Shown in pieces: positions 16,408 to 25,018 of a DNA stretch of 64,000 nt. The first letter of the stretch is position 1. Each line of letters begins with the position of its first letter. Made by a program: the position numbers and the translations under genes. Where the stretch lies: NCBI GenBank assembly GCA_017399305.1, contig JAFQDK010000009.1, positions 124,001 to 188,000 of the forward strand, read 5' to 3'. Below the pieces are notes generated by a model, which ran no database searches, was not told where the DNA came from, and was given only the letters and a program-made list of their open reading frames with translations. Origin of the DNA: Clostridia bacterium (GTDB lineage: Bacteria; Bacillota; Clostridia; Oscillospirales; CAG-272).

Positions 16408-19044
16408 TTATTTTGCGAGTTTTCTTTGGATGAACTTAACAATTTCAACAATCGGGATGGTAAGGAATGCCAGGCCGATTGCAATAGCGTATTCTACAAG
16501 TGAAATTGTGGTAAAGCCGAATGCGTTTGCAAGGAAAGGAATCTCGCATACGAGGGTAGTAGCGATAAGGCTGCCTATTGCTGCGATGCCGAGAACCATA
16601 TTGAAGCTGCCAAGCTTGAAGATAGAGCCGCGCTGTGAACGCATGTTAAAGCTGTGGAAGATCTCAGCCATTGACATAGTGAGGAACGCCATTGTCATAC
16701 CGTCGGCACTGTCTGTCATAGCCCAGTTGCCGCTTTCGAGGAAGTGACCTACAAAGTAGGAGATAATGGTGAGGGCGGAAACCATGATACCCTGATATGC
16801 AACGTCAACACCCATGCCGCCGGCAAATACGCCTTCGTTAGCCTTTCTGGGCTTGCGCTTCATGATACCGGGTTCAGCCTTTTCCATACCGAGCGCAAGC
16901 GCAGGGAAACAGTCGGTAACAAGGTTGATCCAAAGCAGATGAACGGGCTTGAGGATGGTGAAGCCCATGAGAGTTGTAACAAAGATACTGATAACCTCGC
17001 TCATGTTTGAACCGAGGAGGAACTGAATTGCTTTACGGATGTTGTCATAGATACGGCGGCCTTCTTCAACTGCACCAACGATGGTGGCAAAGTTGTCGTC
17101 TGCAAGAACCATGTCTGCAACATTCTTTGTAACGTCGGTACCAGTGATACCCATGCCGACACCGATGTCAGCGGACTTGATAGAGGGAGCATCGTTTACG
17201 CCGTCACCGGTCATCGCTGTTACATAGCCGGCATTTCTCCAAGCGTTAACGATTCTTGTCTTGTGCTCAGGCTGAACGCGCGCGTATACGCCGATTTCCT
17301 GGAATACTTTCGCAAACTCTTCATCGCTCATGTCAGAAAGCTCGCTACCGGTGATAGCGCGTCTGTCTTCGGTGAGAATGCCGAGTTCTTTTGCGATAGC
17401 AACTGCGGTGTCAATGTGGTCACCGGTAATCATAATAGCGCGGATACCTGCGCTGTTACATTCCTTGATAGCGTCCTTAACCTCGGGACGTACGGGGTCA
17501 ATCATACCTGTAAGACCTACAAAGCAGAGCTTTTCTTCAAGGTCAGCGGGTTCAAGGGAAGCAGGCATTGCGTCATAGGTACGCATTGAAGCCGCAAGCA
17601 CGCGGAGCGCACGGTCTGCCATTGCCTTGTTGGCTGCCATGATTTCCTGCATTTTTGCATCGGTCATGGGCTTGACTTCGCCATTTTCAAGGTAGGTTTC
17701 ACAGCGGCGGAGAATTTCATCGGGTGCACCCTTGGTGTACTGAATAAACTTGCCGTCAGCATTGTGGATCGTGGACATCATCTTTCTGCCGGAGTCGAAA
17801 GGAGCTTCGCCTACACGGGGAGATGTAGCCTTGAGTGCGTTTTTCTTCAGCTCAAGCTCTTTTGCATATGCAACGAGAGCTGCCTCGGTGGGTTCACCGG
17901 TGATGTTGCCGTCTTCATCAAGCTCTGCGTCGGAGCAGAGAGCCATTGCGGTGGCAAGCAGTTTTTCGTCATCGCCAAAGTGGTCAACAACGGTCATCTT
18001 GTTCTGGGTGAGAGTACCTGTCTTGTCGGAGCAGATAATCTGCGCACAACCGAGAGTTTCAACAGCGGTAAGGCGGCGGATAATTGCGCGGCGCTTTGAC
18101 ATATTGGTAACACCGATAGAAAGAACAACGGTAACTACCATTGCAAGGCCCTCGGGGATAGCCGCAACTGCAAGAGAAACTGCAACCATGAAGGATTCAA
18201 GAATCTTCTTGAAAAGCTCAAGCTCGGAGGGGCGGATAAGCTGAACAGCAAAGATAATAACGCTGATTCCGAGAACGAGGTATGTGAGAATCTTGGAGAG
18301 CTGTGCAAGCTTTATCTGGAGAGGTGTCTGACCTTCAGCAGCGTTTGCAAGCGCATCCGCGATCTTACCCATTTCGGTTTCCATGCCGGTTGCGGTTACG
18401 ACAAACGCGCCGCGACCGTATACAACGGTAGAGCCCATGTAAACCATGTTCTTGCGGTCACCGAGGGGAACGTCTTTGGACTCGTCAGCAAGATTGATGA
18501 TTTCAATAAACTTGTTTACAGGAACGCTTTCGCCTGTGAGGGCAGCTTCCTCAATCTTCATGCTTGCGTTTTCGATGATACGTCCGTCCGCGGGAACTGC
18601 GTCACCTGCTTCAAGCAGAACAACGTCGCCGACAACGAGGTCTTCGCTCTTGACAATAGTAACTTTGCCGTCACGCAGTACCTTTGAGGTAGCTGCACTC
18701 ATTTCCTGCAGGGCTTCGATAGCTTTTTCAGCCTTCGATTCCTGATAAACGCCGAGTACGGCGTTCATGATAACAACAAAGAGGATGATGAACACGTCAA
18801 TGGGGCTTTCGTGTTCGATAGCGGCGGTAACACCGCTGATTGCTGCTGCAACAAGCAGAATGATGATCATCGGGTCAGCGAGCTGCTTCATAAAGCGCTT
18901 GAACAGCGACTCTTTCTTTGCCTCTTTAAGCTTGTTCTTGCCGTTTTCGGCAAGTCGCTTTTCGGCTTCTGCGCTCGAAAGACCCTGTTCGGTGGAGCCA
19001 ACTTTTTCAAGTACGGCTTCTTTGCTTTCGGTGTAGAATTTCAT
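16408..19044 (-). CDS. P-type cation-transporting ATPase (P2A, Ca2+/Mn2+ export type)
   Basis: 878 residues with the full P2A architecture. An N-terminal cation ATPase domain is followed by the actuator TGES motif (AALTGESVPVNK), M4 AAIPEGLAMVV, phosphorylation site ICSDKTGTLTQNKMTV (Asp340), the nucleotide-binding domain with KGAPDEILRRCE, hinge TGDGVNDAPS, and M6 LLWINLVTDCFPALALGME. The last is close to the SERCA-like LLWVNLVTDGxPA, so Ca2+ or Mn2+ is the likely substrate. Expression is probably controlled by the yybP-ykoY riboswitch directly upstream, which favours a Mn2+ detoxification role. AAGGAAGG precedes the ATG. Confidence 0.95.
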   Translation of the reverse strand: MKFYTESKEAVLEKVGSTEQGLSSAEAEKRLAENGKNKLKEAKKESLFKRFMKQLADPMIIILLVAAAISGVTAAIEHESPIDVFIILFVVIMNAVLGVYQESKAEKAIEALQEMSAATSKVLRDGKVTIVKSEDLVVGDVVLLEAGDAVPADGRIIENASMKIEEAALTGESVPVNKFIEIINLADESKDVPLGDRKNMVYMGSTVVYGRGAFVVTATGMETEMGKIADALANAAEGQTPLQIKLAQLSKILTYLVLGISVIIFAVQLIRPSELELFKKILESFMVAVSLAVAAIPEGLAMVVTVVLSIGVTNMSKRRAIIRRLTAVETLGCAQIICSDKTGTLTQNKMTVVDHFGDDEKLLATAMALCSDAELDEDGNITGEPTEAALVAYAKELELKKNALKATSPRVGEAPFDSGRKMMSTIHNADGKFIQYTKGAPDEILRRCETYLENGEVKPMTDAKMQEIMAANKAMADRALRVLAASMRTYDAMPASLEPADLEEKLCFVGLTGMIDPVRPEVKDAIKECNSAGIRAIMITGDHIDTAVAIAKELGILTEDRRAITGSELSDMSDEEFAKVFQEIGVYARVQPEHKTRIVNAWRNAGYVTAMTGDGVNDAPSIKSADIGVGMGITGTDVTKNVADMVLADDNFATIVGAVEEGRRIYDNIRKAIQFLLGSNMSEVISIFVTTLMGFTILKPVHLLWINLVTDCFPALALGMEKAEPGIMKRKPRKANEGVFAGGMGVDVAYQGIMVSALTIISYFVGHFLESGNWAMTDSADGMTMAFLTMSMAEIFHSFNMRSQRGSIFKLGSFNMVLGIAAIGSLIATTLVCEIPFLANAFGFTTISLVEYAIAIGLAFLTIPIVEIVKFIQRKLAK

Positions 19045-19105
19045 TTTGGTTTCCTTCCTTTAAAATAAATAAATTTATATAATTTATTTTTAACAAAAAT
19101 TGAAC

Positions 19106-19231
19106 AAAAAAGACTCACGGATAGGGATAGCCTATCCATGAGTCTTGTCATTTCATTCAAGCCAGGTGAAAAAATCACCGGATGTTGAACTTGAAACGGC
19201 CATGTAACCGAGACTACTCCCTCACGGAAAT
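19106..19231 (-). ncRNA. yybP-ykoY (manganese) riboswitch with intrinsic terminator
   Basis: On the minus strand the leader begins CCGTGAGGGAGTAG (about 19231-19216), the conserved L1 GGGAGTAG of this class. It continues with the TTCAACATCC (about 19191-19182) and CACCTGGCTTGAA segments that form the second long helix. P1 closes by CCGTGAG pairing with CTCATGG. The same CTCATGG strand can instead pair in a terminator: AGACTCATGGATAGG (19145-19131) against CCTATCCGTGAGTCT, followed by TTTTTT (to 19106). The exclusive pairings give a ligand-dependent antitermination switch. Known members respond to Mn2+ and often control P-type ATPases. Confidence 0.85.
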
Positions 19232-19245
19232 GTATTTATGCATAT

Positions 19246-19274
19246 ATTGTATCATGCCAGAATTTTCTTGTCAA
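19246..19274 (-). promoter_or_regulatory. Consensus promoter for the riboswitch-ATPase transcript
   Basis: On the minus strand TTGACA (19274-19269), 17 bp, TACAAT (19251-19246). Transcription would begin about ten bases before the riboswitch aptamer. Confidence 0.85.
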
Positions 19275-19303
19275 GAGAATTTTGAGTGAGTGGAGAGTGA
19301 ATA

Positions 19304-21283
19304 TTATCTTTTGATCTTGCCCTCTATTTCGGTAAGTCCCTCGTTGAATACAGACCAGTCGGTGTGCCAACGGAAGGATTCAAGACGGAATGCGCATGGC
19401 CATGCGGGGAGCCACTGTGAAGGTCCGAAAGGAGCAACGCCATGGCGGCCCCAACGTGTATGGAAGATAGCTTCATCCTGCGCACCTGCAGGGCGGATTC
19501 TGCCGTTTACATACATTGTACCGTCGGAAATGCACTGGCAGGCATTGCACCAGAATGCAATTGCGCGCTCTCTCCACTGCTTGTAGCCTGTTATTTCATA
19601 AAGCTCAAGGAAGGAAAGCACGTCACGGAGAGCATACTGGTCGAGCGCCTGGTGAGGAGTAGAAACACTGGTCGAGCCGAAGGTGTCGTAGCCCATCTTG
19701 GAGATAAGGCAGTCCTCCGGGTATTCAACGGTGTAGTACATCATCCATGTGCAGAGATACCATGCGATCTTTTCAGCGCAAGCAACGTATTTCTTGTCGC
19801 CTGTGATATTGTAGAGCGCGAGAGCATCGCGGAGAAGGGGAGAGGATGATTCTTTGTCGATGGAGTAGGTGTCAAGCGCACCTGCGGTGGTAAAGCCGTC
19901 TTGTTCAAGCCCCTGATAGTAGAAGTCAAACGCCTTTATTGCAGCGTCAAGATACTTCTTATCGCCGCTTTTTTTGTATGCGGTGAGAATTGGGAGAATG
20001 AGGAAACAACCGATAGTACCCTTCTTTGCAAGCACCTTGCCGTCATCATCCCATGATTTTGCAAATGAGCCCTCTTCGTCCTGATTGTTAAGCGCAAAGT
20101 CGCAGATGTCGTATGCTGCTTTAAGGTATTCGGGCTTGTCAATTCCGGCTTCCTTTAAAAGGTCGTATGCTTCGAAATAGCCGTCAGCACCTGTACCTAT
20201 GTTGCAGGCATCGTTCTGAAGAAGAATCTTGCCGTCAGGCGCACGGCGGACTTTCTTGCCGACAAAGCCGAGGTGGCTTTCATAAGCACATTCGCCGAGC
20301 TTCCAGCGGTCGGGTTTGTAGTCGGGGGCAAAGTCCATGTATCTCCATGGATCAAAGTCGATGCGAGCGTCAATGTGACCTGCCTCGTGTTTACCGAACT
20401 TTAACCAGGAGTCGTGAACGTCAAGCGCGATGTCGAGCTTTTCCTTGTCGCCTGTCTTGAGATAGTCCCAGATATATGCGTTAGCCATTGATGCACTCTG
20501 GCCAACCCAGCCGACCTCATAGCGATGCTCGGTCTTTTTGTAGGATGTCGTGTTGAGGTGCCACTGTGAGCCCATGGTAAAGCCCGCAAAACCGTTTTGC
20601 TCCTTTTGATAAATAAAGCGGCAGTATGCAATAGAAAGGCGATAAAGCTCCTCGGCAGTTCTCGGCGCTGCGATTGCGTGACCGTAGAAACGCCATGCAA
20701 AGTCAAGAAGACTCTTGTAGCGGTGACGTGTTCCGTCTGACGGAACAGCAAGAATTATAGCCTCAAAGTCGCATCTTGGCTCCATTGTGCCCTGAAAAGG
20801 CTCGCCCCAGAAATGGCGTTGAAGTGTTCTCGGCTTTTCCTCTTCCGGAAAAATGATAACATGTAATTCTCCATCATCTACCTTGTAAAGAGAGCAAGCG
20901 TTATTGTCGTTCTCTTTTGCCATGAGTGCGATTGAGATATCGTTGTTTTCGCTGTATGTACAAGAGGGAATAGTTCCTCTGTGAGATGCCCATGACCAGG
21001 GAGTGCCGTCGGTGTCACGGTCGCCGACATACTCAGCAAGAGTACCCCAGCCGTTGCCATTGTAGCTGATAGCGGGAACCATAGTAAAGGTAGGCTCGCC
21101 GATAAGCATCATTTCCATGCGCATATGGTCGGTGGGCTTGTCCGTCTTGCGGAGCCACTTCCATGCGCCGCCCTCAATAGGCTCAAATGTGTCGGTTGCG
21201 CCGTCCATGCCGATTATCTTGGCATAGGGCTTACCGTCAATAGCAATGGCATAACCGTTTTCATATTTGATGATTTCTGTCAT
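19304..21283 (-). CDS. Six-hairpin glycosidase-like protein of unknown specificity
   Basis: 659 residues without signal peptide or membrane segment, so cytosolic. The N-terminal ~200 residues look beta-rich; the remainder (about 210-640) has the repeating helical pattern of an (alpha/alpha)6 barrel, with aromatic- and acid-rich loops such as YRLSIAYCRFIYQKEQNG, IDARIDFDPWRYMDF, GADGYFEAYDLLKEAG and STPHQALDQYAL. These features fit glycoside hydrolases or lyases acting on oligosaccharides, but I cannot name a CAZy family. The intergenic region contains an inverted repeat ATATAAA-tg-TTTATAT (21363-21378) that could be an operator. ATG 21283 has GGAGG nearby. Confidence 0.7.
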   Translation of the reverse strand: MTEIIKYENGYAIAIDGKPYAKIIGMDGATDTFEPIEGGAWKWLRKTDKPTDHMRMEMMLIGEPTFTMVPAISYNGNGWGTLAEYVGDRDTDGTPWSWASHRGTIPSCTYSENNDISIALMAKENDNNACSLYKVDDGELHVIIFPEEEKPRTLQRHFWGEPFQGTMEPRCDFEAIILAVPSDGTRHRYKSLLDFAWRFYGHAIAAPRTAEELYRLSIAYCRFIYQKEQNGFAGFTMGSQWHLNTTSYKKTEHRYEVGWVGQSASMANAYIWDYLKTGDKEKLDIALDVHDSWLKFGKHEAGHIDARIDFDPWRYMDFAPDYKPDRWKLGECAYESHLGFVGKKVRRAPDGKILLQNDACNIGTGADGYFEAYDLLKEAGIDKPEYLKAAYDICDFALNNQDEEGSFAKSWDDDGKVLAKKGTIGCFLILPILTAYKKSGDKKYLDAAIKAFDFYYQGLEQDGFTTAGALDTYSIDKESSSPLLRDALALYNITGDKKYVACAEKIAWYLCTWMMYYTVEYPEDCLISKMGYDTFGSTSVSTPHQALDQYALRDVLSFLELYEITGYKQWRERAIAFWCNACQCISDGTMYVNGRIRPAGAQDEAIFHTRWGRHGVAPFGPSQWLPAWPCAFRLESFRWHTDWSVFNEGLTEIEGKIKR

Positions 21284-21451
21284 GATTAACCTCCGTGTGA
21301 TATTAATACTTACAAAAATAATGATACTTCAATTCAAACATAAAATCAATCAAAACTTTACCATATAAATGTTTATATTTTGGTACGAGGTGTAGAAATC
21401 ACTAATATTTAGCAAAACATGACGATTTTTTTAGAAAAATTTTGTTAGGTC

Positions 21452-21480
21452 TTTACAATTCGGTAATTTTATTATATAAT
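21452..21480 (+). promoter_or_regulatory. Promoter for rsmE
   Basis: TTTACA (21452-21457), 17-bp spacer, TATAAT (21475-21480), 38 bases ahead of the rsmE start. Confidence 0.75.
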
Positions 21481-21518
21481 AGATTGGAATGTCTTAAGAT
21501 TCGGAAAGCGAGGTCGCC

Positions 21519-22253
21519 ATGCCGAGATTTTTTGTACCAATCGAAAATTTCGACGCGGAGCACGTGAGTATCACGGGTGACGACGCGTGGCATATCGCGC
21601 GCTCATTGCGAATGGCGGTGGGCGAGGGTATAACCGTTTGTGATATGCAGGGGAGTGTGCATGAGTGTACTCTTTTAAGTATCACTGACGAAATGGTTAT
21701 TGCACGTATTGATGAAAGCTGTGCGGCGCAGAGCGAAAGCCCGGTTCGCGTGACGCTTTATCAGGCGCTTCCGAAAGGCGATAAGATGGATGTCATCGTT
21801 CAAAAAGCGGTTGAATCCGGTGTTTATGCCATAGTTCCTTTTATTTCTGAGAGGTGTGTGTCGCGGCCCGATGCAAAATCTCTTGAGAAAAAATGTGTGC
21901 GTTGGCAAAGGATTGCGCTTGAGGCTGCAAAACAGTGCGGGCGCGGCATTATTCCGCAGATAAAAGAACCGTTGACCTATGAACAAATGCTTGATGCGGC
22001 TGAAGGGGCAGACCTTTCGTGCTTTTGTTATGAGGGCGACGGTACAAAACCAATAAAAGAAGTATTGCGACAGGCGAATAATGTGAACAGTGTTTCGCTG
22101 TGTATTGGCAGCGAGGGAGGTTTCTCTGAGAAAGAGTTCCTTTTGTCAAAGGAAAAGGGACTTTCTCCTACCGGCCTTGGCAAGCGCATTCTGCGCTGTG
22201 AGAGTGCACCTGCTTTTGCACTGGCATGTATTTGCTATGAATATGAACTTTAA
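21519..22253 (+). CDS. rsmE: 16S rRNA (uracil(1498)-N(3))-methyltransferase
   Basis: 244 residues. An N-terminal PUA-like domain (HIARSLRMAVGEGITVCD) is followed by a SPOUT methyltransferase domain with the RsmE signatures ALPKGDKMDVIVQKAVESGV, CIGSEGGFSEKEF (SAM-binding knot) and GLGKRILRCESAPAFALAC. It methylates U1498 of 16S rRNA. A GCGAGG site precedes the ATG. A membrane protein gene follows after 15 bases. Confidence 0.95.
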   Translation: MPRFFVPIENFDAEHVSITGDDAWHIARSLRMAVGEGITVCDMQGSVHECTLLSITDEMVIARIDESCAAQSESPVRVTLYQALPKGDKMDVIVQKAVESGVYAIVPFISERCVSRPDAKSLEKKCVRWQRIALEAAKQCGRGIIPQIKEPLTYEQMLDAAEGADLSCFCYEGDGTKPIKEVLRQANNVNSVSLCIGSEGGFSEKEFLLSKEKGLSPTGLGKRILRCESAPAFALACICYEYEL

Positions 22254-22268
22254 ATCGGAGTGATAAAA

Positions 22269-23027
22269 ATGGGAAAAAATCTGACTAAAGAAGAACGCAT
22301 CAGGGAAAAAGAGAAGCTTTCCAACGCGATCACAAATAAAATGGCTATAGCCTTTGTTGCACTTGTCGTAGGTATAATATTGCTTGTGAGATTCGGTGAG
22401 TATACCGTTCCATCTATGGCGATGCTTGTGTGCTCGCAGATAGTTTTCGGTCTGCTTACAGCAGCGGCACTCGCTTGGTGTGTTGTTGATTTTAAACGCG
22501 GTACGGATTCACGTTTGAAGATAGTATCTTCTCCGTTTGTGCTTGGCGTAATGGCTTCTGCATTTTTTGCGGTGATGTTTTATCCTACTATCGGCGCGTT
22601 CCGCGTTATCCTCGCGCTTATCGCTTTTGCGCTTTTGTTCTTTGTTTATGAAATCTATGCGGCAGACTTCTTCCTTTGCAGCGTTGCTATGATAGTTTCG
22701 TGCATTGCGGCGATGGTTGTCAATAATGCCGGCTTCGCAGGCTACAACATCCTTGCAAATTGCATCGCTGTTGTTGTGGCACTTGCTGTTTCTGCTGTAT
22801 GTGCTGTGGCTATTTATATTATGAACCGTGACGGCAAGCTCAAGGTTTGGGGCAAGGTTATCAGAAAGCCTCAGGGCGGCTCACATATTCTCGTTTATGT
22901 GGGAATCGCAGTTGCGTTTGTTGCGGTGATTGCGACACTTATCCTCGGTTACCTTCTTTATTGCATGGCGGCTGCTTGTGCAGTATACGCTGTTATTGCG
23001 ATAATTTATACAGTAAAACTGATGTAA
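22269..23027 (+). CDS. Hypothetical multi-spanning membrane protein
   Basis: About 252 residues. A short charged N-terminus (KNLTKEERIREKEKL) is followed by six or seven hydrophobic helices between about residues 22 and 250. No catalytic motif is visible and I do not recognise the family. ATG 22269 fits the CGGAG site eight bases upstream better than the GTG at 22260. It is probably cotranscribed with rsmE. Confidence 0.75.
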   Translation: MGKNLTKEERIREKEKLSNAITNKMAIAFVALVVGIILLVRFGEYTVPSMAMLVCSQIVFGLLTAAALAWCVVDFKRGTDSRLKIVSSPFVLGVMASAFFAVMFYPTIGAFRVILALIAFALLFFVYEIYAADFFLCSVAMIVSCIAAMVVNNAGFAGYNILANCIAVVVALAVSAVCAVAIYIMNRDGKLKVWGKVIRKPQGGSHILVYVGIAVAFVAVIATLILGYLLYCMAAACAVYAVIAIIYTVKLM

Positions 23028-23029
23028 TT

Positions 23030-23082
23030 TTGTAGAAAATATCAAAAAACATATTGAATTTCTACAATTAATAAGTTAAAAT
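23030..23082 (+). promoter_or_regulatory. Promoter with overlapping inverted repeat upstream of the PucR/CdaR-type gene
   Basis: TTGAAT (23054-23059), 17 bp, TAAAAT (23077-23082). A 9-bp inverted repeat, TTGTAGAAA (23030-23038) and TTTCTACAA (23059-23067), overlaps the last base of the -35 and the spacer, a position where a bound protein would block polymerase. Confidence 0.55.
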
Positions 23083-23132
23083 ATAGTCATAAACTTACAA
23101 AACAAACTATCTTGCAGAGAGGGATATAAAAG

Positions 23133-24218
23133 ATGTCAAACAGATTATTTCAAGGTGTTATTCATCAGATGCGCGATGCTACTGACCGCGTAATCGGTGT
23201 TATTGATGACAGCGGAGTAGTTATTGCTTGCAGTGAACTTGGAAAAATCGGCGAGACTCGCATCGGCGTTCGCGAAGAGCTCTCCTATACCGGTGATGCT
23301 GTGGTTGTAGATGGTTACACCTACCGTTCTATAGGTCAGGGAACAAAGCTTGAGAACGTTGTATTTGTTGAGGGCGAGGACAAGAGTGCAGAAAGCACTG
23401 CGGCTATTCTTGCAGTCTCACTTTCTAATATTAAAAACCTTTATGACGAAAAATATGATAAATGTTCGTTTATAAAGAATATAATACTCGATAACATACT
23501 TCCCAGCGATATCTATATCAAGGGTAAGGAGTTGCGTTTCAACGTTGAGGAAAATCGCGTTGTCTTCCTTATTAGGTTCTATGGCAAGTCGGATATGCTG
23601 CCTTATGAAATGGTGCAGAACATGTTCCCCGACAAGAACCGCGATTATGTTATCAGCGTAGGCGAGAACGATATCGTTCTTGTTAAAGAAGTAAAGAGCG
23701 GCGCCGAGAATAAGGAAATGGAAAAAGTGGCAAGCGGTATCGCACAGACTCTTTCTTCTGAGTTCTATGCAAAGGTTGCTATCGGTATCAGTACCGTTGT
23801 AGACAATATCAAGGATCTTGCGCGCGCTTATAAAGAGGCGCAGGTCGCAATTGAAGTAGGCAAGGTTTTTGACACCGAAAAGAATATTATCAGCTATGAG
23901 AATCTCGGCATCGGAAGACTGATTTATCAGCTCCCGACAACTCTTTGCGAAATGTTCTTGCAGGAAGTTTTCAAGAAAGGTTCTATTGAATCACTTGACC
24001 GTGAGACACTTATGACCGTTCAGTGTTTCTTTGAAAATAACCTTAACGTTTCTGAGACATCCAGAAAACTGTTTGTACATAGAAACACACTCGTATACCG
24101 TCTTGAGAAGATCCGCAAGATAACAGGTCTTGATTTGCGTGAATTTGAGCATGCTATCACATTTAAGGTAGCTCTTATGGTTAAGAGATATCTCACCTCC
24201 AAGCCTGTCAAGTTTTAA
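23133..24218 (+). CDS. PucR/CdaR-family helix-turn-helix regulator
   Basis: 361 residues. The N-terminal part (IGVIDDSGVVIACSELGKIG) matches the sugar-diacid-recognition type sensor of CdaR-like proteins. The middle (about 120-250) has a GGDEF-like relic (FYAKVAIGISTVVDNIKDLARAYKEA), and the C-terminus is the PucR helix-turn-helix (VQCFFENNLNVSETSRKLFV, then HRNTLVYRLEKIRKITGLDL). It may autoregulate through the inverted repeat at its promoter. No metabolic target genes are adjacent: the next operon is ftsEX, so its regulon cannot be inferred. A 7-bp stem (24235-24253) follows the gene. Confidence 0.88.
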   Translation: MSNRLFQGVIHQMRDATDRVIGVIDDSGVVIACSELGKIGETRIGVREELSYTGDAVVVDGYTYRSIGQGTKLENVVFVEGEDKSAESTAAILAVSLSNIKNLYDEKYDKCSFIKNIILDNILPSDIYIKGKELRFNVEENRVVFLIRFYGKSDMLPYEMVQNMFPDKNRDYVISVGENDIVLVKEVKSGAENKEMEKVASGIAQTLSSEFYAKVAIGISTVVDNIKDLARAYKEAQVAIEVGKVFDTEKNIISYENLGIGRLIYQLPTTLCEMFLQEVFKKGSIESLDRETLMTVQCFFENNLNVSETSRKLFVHRNTLVYRLEKIRKITGLDLREFEHAITFKVALMVKRYLTSKPVKF

Positions 24219-24334
24219 GTTTTTTTGAACTGTGGGAGTACATTTTGTGCTCCTGCATTTCTTGCGTTAATGGGGTTTTTGTCAAAGTATGTAAAATCCT
24301 GCATAGTCTTAGGTTTTAACTACGGAGAAAAAAT

Positions 24335-25018
24335 ATGATTGAATTTAAAAATGTCACTAAACGTTATCCTGAGGGAAAGATTGCGCTTGATAATCTTAAC
24401 CTTAAGATAGAGGACGGCGAGTTCGTCTTCATCATGGGGGACAGCGGCGCTGGTAAAACCACGATGACAAAGCTGTTGCTCAGAGAGGAAAAAATTACAA
24501 GCGGTGAGCTGTGGGTTGGCGATGTGAATCTTGCCAAGATGCCTGCATCCCGCGTTCCTAAATACCGTCGCCGTATCGGCGTTGTATTCCAGGATTTCCG
24601 CCTTTTCAAAAAGAAGACTGTTTTTGAAAATGTTGCCTTTGCGCTCCGCGTTGTCGGCGGCGTAAGCACTTCTGAGGTCAAAAACCGCGTTATGACCATG
24701 CTTAAGGTTGTTGGTCTTGAGGACAAGGCGCAGAATTTTCCTGCACAGCTTTCCGGCGGTGAGCAGCAGAGAGTTGCTCTTGCGCGCGCAATCATCAACA
24801 ATCCGCATACCATCATCGCGGATGAGCCTACCGGTAACCTTGACCCTAAGCTCTCGATGGAGATTATGAGCCTTCTCGTTCAGATGAAGGAATACGGCAA
24901 GACAGTTGTTGTAGTTACGCATGAAGAGGAGCTTGCAAAGATGTTCCATCAGCGTATCGTACGTCTCAGAGACGGTCGCCTCGTAGGGGATGAAGTTTAT
25001 GGAGGTGACGTACAGTGA
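24335..25018 (+). CDS. ftsE: Cell division ATP-binding protein FtsE
   Basis: 227 residues. ABC ATPase of the FtsEX complex, which activates peptidoglycan hydrolases at the septum. Walker A GDSGAGKTTM, signature LSGGEQQRVALARAI, Walker B TIIADEPTGNLDP and H-loop VVTHEEEL are intact. It overlaps ftsX by 4 bases and is followed by a murein hydrolase and a C-terminal protease, the usual Firmicutes set. Confidence 0.97.
   Translation: MIEFKNVTKRYPEGKIALDNLNLKIEDGEFVFIMGDSGAGKTTMTKLLLREEKITSGELWVGDVNLAKMPASRVPKYRRRIGVVFQDFRLFKKKTVFENVAFALRVVGGVSTSEVKNRVMTMLKVVGLEDKAQNFPAQLSGGEQQRVALARAIINNPHTIIADEPTGNLDPKLSMEIMSLLVQMKEYGKTVVVVTHEEELAKMFHQRIVRLRDGRLVGDEVYGGDVQ

Noticed and set aside
24235-24253. 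Strong terminator after the CdaR-like gene
   Set aside because: GGAGTAC/GTGCTCC can pair (with one G-T), but the following bases are TGCATTTCTTGCG without a proper T-run.
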